A stretch of DNA of 64,000 nucleotides from Candidatus Scatomonas pullistercoris. Its GTDB lineage: Bacteria; Bacillota; Clostridia; Lachnospirales; Lachnospiraceae. A program made the translations under genes and the position numbers. Shown here piece by piece: positions 51,926 through 60,591 of this stretch. The notes below the pieces were generated by a model. It had not been told where the DNA came from, made no database searches, and saw only the letters and a program-made list of their open reading frames with translations. Numbering within the stretch: position 1 is the first letter of the stretch; each line of letters starts with the position of its first letter. Location: contig DVOO01000015.1 of NCBI GenBank assembly GCA_018713515.1, positions 1 to 64,000 of the forward strand. The letters are read 5' to 3'.

Positions 51926-54423
51926 AGCTGAGGAAAAGAGTGATTTCAGTAATACTGGCCGGTATCGTCTGCGCCGGAATACCGGTTCAGGCCCGTGGGG
52001 CTGAAGCAGAAGATACAGAGAAGGATTACGTGGTCTGGGATCTGGGAAGAGGCGTTACCCTGAAAACCGCAGCCAGCGGACAGGATCATTTTGAGACGTA
52101 TGAATCCGGTATTACCCTGCAGCCGGCGGGACAAAATGAGCAGGTGGAGAACTACTATCTGAAGAACGGAGGGGAAGAAGTCTTCGGGGCTCCTGCGGGT
52201 ATGACCTATATAACCAATACAGGCATTCTGTTTCGTGAGTACGAAAAGGCGATGATTGTGACCGGAAATTACGGGACATACAGCATCCGGCTCCCCCTGC
52301 TGAATGTGTTTGCGGGCGGAGGAGGAATTGAAAGCTTCGGCGCGCCCCTGGGAGAGCAGGTCAGAAGTGTGGGAGAAACATACCAGACTTTTGAAAAAGG
52401 AACCCTGCGTGTCAGCGGCGAAAATATAACGGATTATCCGGATACGCTGTGTGTCCGCCGGGATAATCTGTACTATTTTAAATATACGATTTCCGGAGGG
52501 GAAGCAGACCGGACCGTGGGGTACGGAAGAGCCGACGATCTGGTTCTGACGGGAGACTGGAATGGCGACGCGGTAGATACGCTGTGTGTCCGCCGGGGAA
52601 ATCTGTATTACTTTAAAAACAATCTTTCCGGAGGAGAAGCCGATGCTGTGATCGCTTACGGCCGGCCTGAAGATCAGGTGTATGTGGGGGACTGGGATGG
52701 AGACGGCGTAGACACGCTGTGTGTCCGCCGGGGAAATCTGTATTATTTTCAGAACAGTCTTTCCGGCGGAGAGGCTGACCGGGTGATTGCCTACGGCCGG
52801 CCTGAAGATCAGGTGCTGGTGGGAGACTGGAATGGCGACGGCGTGGACACGCTCTGTGTCCGCCGGGATAACCTTTATTATATCCAGAACAGCTTTGCAG
52901 GCGGCGAAGCGGATACCGTTCTGGCCTATGGAAGGGCTGAGGATACCGTGCTTGTGGGAGACTGGAACGGAGACGAATTAGATACGCTGTGTGTCCGCCG
53001 GGATAACCTGTATTATTTCAAGAATACGATTTCCGGCGGAGAGGCCGATGATGTGCTGGCCTACGGGAAAGAAAAGGATACCGTGTATGCGGGCAACTGG
53101 AGAGGAGCAGACGGAGGCGAAAAACTTGAGATAGAGGGAGGCGGCGACCTTTCCTTCAACCAGTCCAGAGGGTTCCAGTACAGCCGTCTGAGCCGCGGCT
53201 TTGCGGGCAACGCGGTGAACTCTGTCAGCTTCAGAAAAAATGCTCTGGCGACCTATATAGATCCTCAGGGAAATGAAACCCAGTACTGTGCCTATTATGA
53301 CTACTCCGGCAACATTGTTCTGGCAAAAAGACAGAATGGTGGAGACTGGGAATACTGCTGGACAGGATTTCAGGGAGAAATTACGGACGCCCATAACTCG
53401 GTTTCGATTGCTGTGGACGGCAGCGGTTATCTGCACATGGCCTGGAGCATGCATGCCGGCGCGCTGAATTATGCCGTGGCGGATCAGCCGGGCAGCCTTT
53501 CCCTGCGAAGGGCCGGAATGGTCGGACGCCAGGAGGATATGGCTACGTATCCGGAGTTCTACGTACAGCCCTCCGGAGACATGTTTTTTCTGTACAGAAA
53601 CGGAAGCTCCGGCAATGGGAATCTGGTGCTGAATCATTACGATACAGGGACAGGAACCTGGACCAGGCTTCATGATGATCTTATTTCCGGAGAAGGGCAG
53701 AGATCTCCCTACTGGCAGGCCTGCGTAGACAGTACCGGCCGGCTGCATATCAGCTGGGTATGGAGAGAGACGGAGGATGTCTCCACCAATTATAATCTGT
53801 TATACGCTGTGTCCACGGATGCCACGGGAACAGCTTTTGAAAATTCCCGGGGAGAGGAATACAGCCTTCCCGTTACAGAAGCCACCGGGGAGACCATCTG
53901 CCAGATTCCCCAGGGAAGCGCATTGATCAATCAGACATCCATGACGGTGGATGGAGAGGATCTGCCCTATATTATCTCTTACTGGCGGGTAGAGGGAGTG
54001 GTACAGTACAATATTATCCGCTATACAGACAGCCGGTGGATTGTTTATAATACGAATATCCGCTCTACAGACTTTGAATTAACGGGCGGAGGGACCAGAC
54101 AGCTCCCCTGTGCCCGGCCGCAGATTTTAGTGCGAGGCAGCGGAGATGAAACAGAGGTCTGCGTATTTTTCCGGGATGAAGAACGGGAATCCCGGGCATC
54201 GGCAGCAAAACTGATTTTTCAGGGAGGCGAAATGGTCACGGAGGAAATCATGGATATTACAGCAGGGGATATGGGAGAGTGGGAACCTGTTTACGATATA
54301 TCTCTCTGGCAGAAAACCGGAAAGATTCAGCTGTTTATGCAGAATGCCCACTACAGACCCGATGGTTCGGGCAGTCAGTATGAGATGGAATATATTTACG
54401 TGGCAGATGTTACACAGATGTAA
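51922..54423 (+). CDS. Secreted protein with five GDWNGDG repeats and a BNR-type C-terminal domain
   Basis: A signal peptide (ISVILAGIVCAGIPVQARG) is followed by an N-terminal domain, five tandem 45-residue repeats (residues about 174-398) of the form DTLCVRRDNLYYFKN and VLVGDWNGDGV, and a C-terminal domain of about 430 residues resembling BNR repeat-containing proteins (DAHNSVSIAVDGSGYLHMAW, YWQACVDSTGRLHISWVWRE). The BNR-type region may bind or cleave a sugar polymer. The D-x-N/D-G-D-G core of each repeat looks like a calcium-binding loop. The same repeat is in the amidase encoded at 60588. It is coupled to the flippase gene. Confidence 0.78.
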   Translation: MKLRKRVISVILAGIVCAGIPVQARGAEAEDTEKDYVVWDLGRGVTLKTAASGQDHFETYESGITLQPAGQNEQVENYYLKNGGEEVFGAPAGMTYITNTGILFREYEKAMIVTGNYGTYSIRLPLLNVFAGGGGIESFGAPLGEQVRSVGETYQTFEKGTLRVSGENITDYPDTLCVRRDNLYYFKYTISGGEADRTVGYGRADDLVLTGDWNGDAVDTLCVRRGNLYYFKNNLSGGEADAVIAYGRPEDQVYVGDWDGDGVDTLCVRRGNLYYFQNSLSGGEADRVIAYGRPEDQVLVGDWNGDGVDTLCVRRDNLYYIQNSFAGGEADTVLAYGRAEDTVLVGDWNGDELDTLCVRRDNLYYFKNTISGGEADDVLAYGKEKDTVYAGNWRGADGGEKLEIEGGGDLSFNQSRGFQYSRLSRGFAGNAVNSVSFRKNALATYIDPQGNETQYCAYYDYSGNIVLAKRQNGGDWEYCWTGFQGEITDAHNSVSIAVDGSGYLHMAWSMHAGALNYAVADQPGSLSLRRAGMVGRQEDMATYPEFYVQPSGDMFFLYRNGSSGNGNLVLNHYDTGTGTWTRLHDDLISGEGQRSPYWQACVDSTGRLHISWVWRETEDVSTNYNLLYAVSTDATGTAFENSRGEEYSLPVTEATGETICQIPQGSALINQTSMTVDGEDLPYIISYWRVEGVVQYNIIRYTDSRWIVYNTNIRSTDFELTGGGTRQLPCARPQILVRGSGDETEVCVFFRDEERESRASAAKLIFQGGEMVTEEIMDITAGDMGEWEPVYDISLWQKTGKIQLFMQNAHYRPDGSGSQYEMEYIYVADVTQM
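52441..53115 (+). repeat. Five 135-base tandem repeats (45 residues each)
   Basis: Units start at 52441, 52576, 52711, 52846 and 52981, each with GACACGCTGTGTGTCCGCCG or a close variant. The period is exactly 135 bases. Confidence 0.92.
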
Positions 54424-54441
54424 AAAATAGTGTGCTGTAAA

Positions 54442-54470
54442 TTGCATACGCGGAATTTCTATGCTATACT
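54442..54470 (+). promoter_or_regulatory. SigA-type promoter of the 54527-62270 gene group
   Basis: TTGCAT (54442-54447), a 17-base spacer and TATACT (54465-54470). Confidence 0.65.
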
Positions 54471-54526
54471 TGCAAAAGATGTGGAGAGAATACATAAGAA
54501 GAGGATTTTAGAAGGAGTATGCGATA

Positions 54527-55531
54527 ATGAAATTGATCATTCAGATTCCCTGTTACAATGAGGCCGAGACGCTGGAAATTGCACTGAACGATCTGCCGCG
54601 GCAGATTGAGGGAATCGATGAAATAGAGTACCTGATCATCAATGATGGCAGTAAAGACAATACGGTAGAAGTGGCCCGCAGATGGGGCATCAATTATGTG
54701 GTAAACTTCAAGTGCAACCGGGGCCTGGCCAAAGGCTTTATGGCCGGCCTGGATGCCTGCCTCCGCAACGGCGCCGATATCATTGTCAATACGGATGCCG
54801 ATAATCAGTACTGTGGAGAGGATATAGAAAAACTGGTCCGGCCCATACTGGATGGAAAGGCGGACATTGTGATCGGAGCCCGGCCGATTGATGAGACGGA
54901 ACACTTTTCCCCTTTAAAGAAAAAGCTTCAGCATATAGGAAGCTGGACTGTGCGAAAGGCCTCAAAAACGGATATTCCTGACGCGCCCAGCGGTTTTCGG
55001 GCTTACAGCCGGGAGGCGGCTCTGCGCATGAACGTGGTCAACGAGTACACATATACCCTGGAAACCATTGTTCAGGCCGGGCGGGAAAAGATGGCCATCA
55101 CTTCCGTACCCATCCGGACGAATCCGGAACTGCGGAAATCCCGGCTGTTTAACAGTATGTTTGGATACGTGAAGAAATCGCTGCTTACGATTGTCCGGGC
55201 ATTCATGATGTATAAACCTCTTCGATTTTTTTCTATTATCGGAGGGATTGTTTTTGCGGTGGGACTGGCTATCGGCATACGTTTTCTGGTCTATCTGGGG
55301 ATGGGCCAGAGCGCAGGCCATATACAGTCGCTGATATTGGCCAGTACTTTGATGATTTTGGGATTTCAGACTTTTATTTCCGGGCTGCAGGCAGATCTTA
55401 TTGCATCGAACCGTAAAATAATGGAAGATATGCAGGAGAGAATCCGGCGGATGGATTATGAGCTGAGCAGCCGCGAACAGGGAAAAGAGACAGAAAAGAG
55501 AGACGATATTCGTGAGAAAGGAGATCTCTGA
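54527..55531 (+). CDS. GtrB/DPM1-type polyprenyl-phosphate glycosyltransferase
   Basis: The GT-A domain has LIIQIPCYNEAETLEIAL, LIINDGSKDNTVEVAR and the metal-binding VNTDADNQYCGEDIEKL. Two C-terminal helices (about residues 228-253 and 263-287) and a basic coiled tail follow. The 334-residue protein is the second such enzyme in the locus and is only distantly similar to that at 32073, so at least two lipid-linked sugars are likely. A GAAGGAG site precedes the ATG. Confidence 0.88.
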   Translation: MKLIIQIPCYNEAETLEIALNDLPRQIEGIDEIEYLIINDGSKDNTVEVARRWGINYVVNFKCNRGLAKGFMAGLDACLRNGADIIVNTDADNQYCGEDIEKLVRPILDGKADIVIGARPIDETEHFSPLKKKLQHIGSWTVRKASKTDIPDAPSGFRAYSREAALRMNVVNEYTYTLETIVQAGREKMAITSVPIRTNPELRKSRLFNSMFGYVKKSLLTIVRAFMMYKPLRFFSIIGGIVFAVGLAIGIRFLVYLGMGQSAGHIQSLILASTLMILGFQTFISGLQADLIASNRKIMEDMQERIRRMDYELSSREQGKETEKRDDIREKGDL

Positions 55532-55536
55532 GAATC

Positions 55537-55577
55537 GAATAAGCCCTTCTAACTTCGAGAGAAGAGAGGGCTTATTC
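55537..55577 (+). other. Perfect inverted repeat between two glycosyltransferase genes
   Basis: GAATAAGCCCT (55537-55547) and AGGGCTTATTC (55567-55577) form a perfect 11-bp stem with a 19-base loop that can pair further. It begins five bases after a stop codon and lacks a T-run. It may be an attenuator, a processing site or a partial terminator. Confidence 0.55.
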
Positions 55578-55605
55578 CTGCTTACGGGAGGTGCGGGGAA
55601 ACGGC

Positions 55606-56613
55606 ATGTTTGAAGAATTAAAGGGAAAAAAGGTTCTTTTTATTTCGACAAAGAATCTGGACTATCTGAGGAATACGCAGGAAATACGCCTGCTGGCGGA
55701 ACAGGCGTTCCAGCTGGATGTGATTGCCTTTCCGGATAAAAGTTATCCGCTGCGCCTGATGAAGGTGTTCTGGAAACTTCTGCGCGCCAGATGCAGACAG
55801 TATCAGGCGGTGTTCGTGGGGTTCGCGCCCCAGCTGGTCGTTCCTTTCTGGGGATGGAAGCTGAAAAAAAGCCGGCTTTATATTGATTTTTTCATCTCCA
55901 TGTACGATACGCTGTGCTTCGACAGAAAAAAGGTATCGCCCGCTTCTTTTCTGGGGAAACGGCTTCTTGGTGCTGACAGAAGGACTCTGAGCCGGGCGGA
56001 TGTGATTGTGGCAGATACGAGAGCTCATGGAGAGTATTTCTGCAGGGAACTGGGAGCGGATCCGGATAAGGTGAAGGTACTGTATCTGGAGGCGGATCGG
56101 GAGATCTATTATCCCCACCGGGCGGAAAGGCCCTGGGAAGCAGAAGGGAAATATGTGGTTCTCTATTTCGGCAGCGTGCTGCCCCTGCAGGGAGTGGATA
56201 TCGTTCTGGGGGCCGCGGAGCTGCTGAAGGACAGGAAAGAAATCTGTTTCTATATTATAGGTCCGGTAAATGGAAAGCTGCAGGCGCCCCAGGGGGGAAA
56301 TATACATTATATTCCCTGGCTGGACCAGAAAAAGCTGTCGGATTATATCGCTTTTTCCGACCTGTGTCTGGCCGGACATTTTTGCGCATCTATTGACAAA
56401 GCCAGAAGGACGATTCCGGGGAAGGCCTACATTTACAGAGCTATGGAGAAACCCATGATTCTGGGGGACAATGCGGCGAATCGTGAATTGTATTCAGACA
56501 GGGAACCGGGGATTTATTTTGTGGAAATGGGCAGCAGCGCCAAGCTGGCTGAAAAAATTATGGCCATAAAAAAAGAAAGGGATCAGAATGAAGACTTTTT
56601 TGAAAAAAATTAA
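55606..56613 (+). CDS. GT-B fold glycosyltransferase (GT4-like)
   Basis: The 335-residue product has a Rossmann start (GKKVLFISTKNLDYLRNT), an acceptor-side domain, and a donor-side domain with VVLYFGSVLPLQGVDIVL and YIIGPVNGKLQAPQGGNI. Later come GKAYIYRAMEKPMILGDN and the glutamate-containing NRELYSDREPGIYF. The substrates are unknown. The ATG at 55606 is used because a GTG 15 bases earlier overlaps GGGAGG. It overlaps the YfhO gene by 26 bases. Confidence 0.82.
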   Translation: MFEELKGKKVLFISTKNLDYLRNTQEIRLLAEQAFQLDVIAFPDKSYPLRLMKVFWKLLRARCRQYQAVFVGFAPQLVVPFWGWKLKKSRLYIDFFISMYDTLCFDRKKVSPASFLGKRLLGADRRTLSRADVIVADTRAHGEYFCRELGADPDKVKVLYLEADREIYYPHRAERPWEAEGKYVVLYFGSVLPLQGVDIVLGAAELLKDRKEICFYIIGPVNGKLQAPQGGNIHYIPWLDQKKLSDYIAFSDLCLAGHFCASIDKARRTIPGKAYIYRAMEKPMILGDNAANRELYSDREPGIYFVEMGSSAKLAEKIMAIKKERDQNEDFFEKN

Positions 56614-59272
56614 CTGGCTGCTTCTGATTGGAATTCTGGCCGCAGTTCTTTTTACGTTTTCCAATTTCTTTTTTGGAAAGTACCAGATGTCTTATACGAA
56701 TATGATGTATCTGAGTCAGCCATGGGATTCTCTGGAGGTTTCCGTGGAAGATCCTGTTATGACAGACGTCATCGATTCGTATATTCCTTCTATGTATACG
56801 ACCATCGGTGACGGGACGGTTATGGACTTTTGGGATTCCCAGGCGGGCCTTGGGGCCCCTGTGGACGGGTCCAGCTGGCTGTATCCCCTGAATTATCTGT
56901 TTCTGCTGCCCTTAAGTACGGCAACCCTGCTGCGGGCCATCGCGGAATTTACCCTTGCCTTTTTGGGAATGTATCTCTTCATGAAGGCTATGGGGTGCCG
57001 GAAAATTGTGGCGTCCATTGCGGGCGTATCCTACTGCTTCTGCTCTGTGATCGTCCTCTGGCTGGGATGGCAGCACAGTGATGTGGCAGCCTTTGCTCCC
57101 CTGGCCTTTTTCTTTTTCGAGAGATTTCTGGAAACGGTAAAATTCAAATACTGTTTCGGGCTGGCGGCCTCCGTCTATCTGATGCTGGTGGCGGGCATGC
57201 CCACCTATGCGGCCTATTTTATGTATCTGCTGGCAGCCTATGTGCTGTTCCGGACTGCCTGGATTTACCGCTCCAGCCTGAAAAGAATTTTTCAGATATA
57301 TGGCTGTACCCTGGCCTCCGTGGCCCTGGGAGTGCTGGGCAGTATGCCCTATCTGGTGAGCCTGTTAAATTCGGTGGGCTCCAACGGATATGCCGGCTCC
57401 AGGACAAGACTGGCCACCTGGGCCCTGGATATGGATTATCTGCAGACTCTTTTTATGCCGTATCTCCGGATAAATGAGGAATATCATCCAAATGAATCTA
57501 CGATTTATGTAGGTCTTGTGGCTGCGGCACTGGTGATCTTTACTGCATATAATTTCCGAAAGAAGAAAAGAATGATTTTCTGGACCGCGGCATTAGCCGT
57601 GGTATTTATACTGCTGTTCACCCACGCCCTGGATGGGATCTATACCCATCTGCCTCTGGTCAACACTTCGCATAAATTCCGTCTGGTCTGTCTGATGGAT
57701 TTTGTGCTGGTGGTGATGGGCGGCCTGAATCTGAACGATATTGCGGTAAACCGGGAGGATTACTGCAGAAAGAAACTGAAAACCTGTCTTTTTGCCGCGG
57801 GCTCGGCGGCGCTTTTGGGCCTGGGGCTGCTGTGGACGTATTCTGTCTATCAGAATCAGGGGCATGGGGCAGAATTCCGGGTTTACCTGCTGGAAGCAGG
57901 AATTATCATCGCTCTGCTTCTGGCTTTTCTGGTGAGAAAGATCCCCGGGAATCTGATTCTTTCGGGCCTGTGTCTGGTTGCCGTGCTGGATATGGGATCC
58001 TTTGCGAAAAATAACCTCCCCATGGTGGAGAAGGAGGCCGGGGATCTTCCTCCGGCCACAGATACCATTACGTTTCTCCAGGAGAATGTTGGAGATGCCA
58101 GAATGACAGCTACGGGAGAGTGGACGCTGTTCCCCAATACCAATATTTTCTACGGCCTGGAGGATATCCGCACCCACAATTTCACCCTGACGAATCCGGA
58201 TATGGAAAATTATTACACCCTTCTGGACAGCGAGGGCTTTACCAGCCCCACCCGATTTGTGCTGACGGAAAATGCGGACCGGGAACTCCTGCAGTACATG
58301 GGGGTAAAATATATTGCGCATTCCCTTTCGGGGCCGGAAGAGGCAATGACACCTGTAGGTCCTGTCTTTGACGGAATTTCGGCGGAACAGATTGCAGAAT
58401 TTTCAGAAGATTCGCCGGAGGTTATGGTAATTGCGGTGGGTACCAGCGGATGCCAGTATCAGGGAGAAGACCGGCTGCGCCTCCGTTTCACGGATCCGGA
58501 GACGGGACTGGTTGTGTACGAGAAAACTTTCCCCATGAAAGACATGCAGGACAACGCGCTGTACGTCATGGAACTGGGAGAAAATAATCTGGAGGGCGGA
58601 CGGGCGTATCAGATGGAACTTACCGTGAATACGCCTGCGGACAGGTCTTTGTCGTTATATACCGTAGCTGCTTCCGGCGAACCCGGAATATCTGTGGATG
58701 GTCAGAAGAGCGGGCAGACATTGTGGATGTTCTGCTATTACAATACGGTTTATGCCGGAGAAGACGGTCTGATTGTTGAGGAACTGGAGGACTATACGGA
58801 CCGCGTGGAACTGGCCGATACCGTCCGAACGGGAGATGACCGGACAATTCTGCATGAGATGGCGGGGAAATACGAAAAACATACGGTTTTTCTTACGGAG
58901 GAAGAGTCGGAAAAACGGATGGAGAGTTCCTACGGACCCCTGACGGAATCGGACACTGCCAGGATTGTCAGCAGAACAGACGATGTGGTGACCGTGGAGG
59001 TCCATACGGAGTCGGCAAAAATTCTTATGCTGAACGAATACTATGATAAAAACTGGAAGGTGTACGTAAACGGCGAGGAGCAGGAACTGCTGAAAACCAA
59101 TTATTTATTCCGGGGCGTAGAAGTGCCGGCCGGGGACAGTCTGGTAGAATTCCGGTATGAGCCCCAGCAGATCCGCGCCATGTACGGTGTGGCGGGAGCG
59201 GCCTGGGGGGCCGCGGCGCTGCTGGCGGCGTTCAGAAAAAAGATACAGAAGAAGCTGGAGGTAGGAAGATGA
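56588..59272 (+). CDS. YfhO family membrane protein (probable GT-C glycosyltransferase)
   Basis: YfhO proteins are large membrane enzymes that put sugars from lipid carriers onto lipoteichoic acid or related polymers. The product (894 residues) has a helix at 10-28, an extracellular acidic loop (SQPWDSLEVSVEDPVMTDVI), about 11 further helices to residue 480, a soluble extracellular domain and one final helix (AMYGVAGAAWGAAALLAAF). GtrB-type enzymes commonly supply its lipid-linked donor, and one is encoded two genes upstream. It overlaps the next gene by four bases. Confidence 0.88.
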   Translation: MKTFLKKINWLLLIGILAAVLFTFSNFFFGKYQMSYTNMMYLSQPWDSLEVSVEDPVMTDVIDSYIPSMYTTIGDGTVMDFWDSQAGLGAPVDGSSWLYPLNYLFLLPLSTATLLRAIAEFTLAFLGMYLFMKAMGCRKIVASIAGVSYCFCSVIVLWLGWQHSDVAAFAPLAFFFFERFLETVKFKYCFGLAASVYLMLVAGMPTYAAYFMYLLAAYVLFRTAWIYRSSLKRIFQIYGCTLASVALGVLGSMPYLVSLLNSVGSNGYAGSRTRLATWALDMDYLQTLFMPYLRINEEYHPNESTIYVGLVAAALVIFTAYNFRKKKRMIFWTAALAVVFILLFTHALDGIYTHLPLVNTSHKFRLVCLMDFVLVVMGGLNLNDIAVNREDYCRKKLKTCLFAAGSAALLGLGLLWTYSVYQNQGHGAEFRVYLLEAGIIIALLLAFLVRKIPGNLILSGLCLVAVLDMGSFAKNNLPMVEKEAGDLPPATDTITFLQENVGDARMTATGEWTLFPNTNIFYGLEDIRTHNFTLTNPDMENYYTLLDSEGFTSPTRFVLTENADRELLQYMGVKYIAHSLSGPEEAMTPVGPVFDGISAEQIAEFSEDSPEVMVIAVGTSGCQYQGEDRLRLRFTDPETGLVVYEKTFPMKDMQDNALYVMELGENNLEGGRAYQMELTVNTPADRSLSLYTVAASGEPGISVDGQKSGQTLWMFCYYNTVYAGEDGLIVEELEDYTDRVELADTVRTGDDRTILHEMAGKYEKHTVFLTEEESEKRMESSYGPLTESDTARIVSRTDDVVTVEVHTESAKILMLNEYYDKNWKVYVNGEEQELLKTNYLFRGVEVPAGDSLVEFRYEPQQIRAMYGVAGAAWGAAALLAAFRKKIQKKLEVGR

Positions 59273-60591
59273 AGATAGCGGTTGCGGGAACCGGATATGT
59301 GGGTCTGGTGACGGGTGTCTGCCTGGCGGAGCACGGCCATCAGGTAACCTGTGTGGATGTGGATGAGAAAAAAATCGAAGTTATGCGCCGGGGAAAGGCG
59401 CCGATCTATGAAGAGGGTCTGCAGGAGCTGATGGACAGGAACCGGGAAAGGCTGACGTTTACCACCGCTTATCAGAAGGCCTATCGGGATGCGGAAGTAA
59501 TTTTTATTGGAGTGGGAACTCCGGAAAAGGTGGACGGTTCCGCGAACCTGAAATATGTATATCGGGTGGCGGGACAGATTGCAGAGTCGCTGGAGCAGGA
59601 CTGCGTGATTGTGGTAAAATCCACGGTGCCCATCGGCACAAACGACAAACTGGAAAGTTATATCCGGGAAAGGCTGGTCCGTCCGGTGCAGGTGGATGTT
59701 GCCTCCAATCCCGAATTTCTCTCCCAGGGGACAGCGGTGCGGGATACCCTCCACGCGTCCCGGATCGTCATCGGCGCGGAGACAGATCGGGCCAGGGAAG
59801 CCCTGGAAAAGGTATATGAGACCTTTGAGGCGCCAAAGCTTCTGACAAACCGCCGCAGCGCGGAAATGATCAAATATGCCTCCAATGATTTTCTTGCGCT
59901 GAAGATTTCCTATATTAACGAAGTGGCGAATTTCTGTGAGGCCATCGGCGCTGATATTGAAGATGTAGCCCGGGGGATGGGCTTTGACCAGCGGATTGGC
60001 GGGCGCTTCCTGAATGCCGGCATTGGCTACGGGGGTTCCTGCTTCCCCAAGGACACTAAGGCGCTTCACTGGCTGGGAAATTACTATGATACGGAATTCA
60101 AGACGATCAAAGCCGCTATTGAGGTCAATGATAATCAGAAACTGAAACTGATCAAAAAGGCCCGGCAGTATTACGATTCCCTGGAAGGGGTCAGGGTGGC
60201 GGTTCTGGGGCTTACATTTAAGCCGGGCACGAATGATCTGAGAGAAGCGCCCTCCATCCGCAACGTTGGCATACTTCTGGATGACGGAGCGGAAATCTTC
60301 GCCTATGATCCCGTGGCGGAGGCGGAGTTTGAGATGCTTTATCCCGGAAAACTCAGATACTGCCGGACACCGGAGGAGGCTCTGGAAGGGGCGGAGCTCT
60401 GTCTGATTTTTACGGAATGGCCGGAAATTAAAGGGCTGACGCCGGAGGTATTCTGCAGAAAGATGCGCCGGCCGGTGATCCTGGATGGAAGAAACTGCTA
60501 TCCGGTGGAAGCCTTTGATTCGTATCCGGTGATTTATAATTCCATCGGACGCAGAACCGTACAGAATGTGGAGGAGAAAAAAGGCAGATGA
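59269..60591 (+). CDS. ugd: UDP-glucose 6-dehydrogenase
   Basis: The enzyme oxidises UDP-glucose to UDP-glucuronate. The 440-residue protein has the NAD-binding KIAVAGTGYVGLVTGVCLAE, the KSTVPIGTND block, the lysine in MIKYASNDFLALKISYINE and the catalytic cysteine in GYGGSCFPKDTKAL. The C-terminal substrate domain is complete. It provides glucuronic acid for a polymer, probably one made in this locus. It overlaps both neighbours by four bases. Confidence 0.93.
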   Translation: MKIAVAGTGYVGLVTGVCLAEHGHQVTCVDVDEKKIEVMRRGKAPIYEEGLQELMDRNRERLTFTTAYQKAYRDAEVIFIGVGTPEKVDGSANLKYVYRVAGQIAESLEQDCVIVVKSTVPIGTNDKLESYIRERLVRPVQVDVASNPEFLSQGTAVRDTLHASRIVIGAETDRAREALEKVYETFEAPKLLTNRRSAEMIKYASNDFLALKISYINEVANFCEAIGADIEDVARGMGFDQRIGGRFLNAGIGYGGSCFPKDTKALHWLGNYYDTEFKTIKAAIEVNDNQKLKLIKKARQYYDSLEGVRVAVLGLTFKPGTNDLREAPSIRNVGILLDDGAEIFAYDPVAEAEFEMLYPGKLRYCRTPEEALEGAELCLIFTEWPEIKGLTPEVFCRKMRRPVILDGRNCYPVEAFDSYPVIYNSIGRRTVQNVEEKKGR

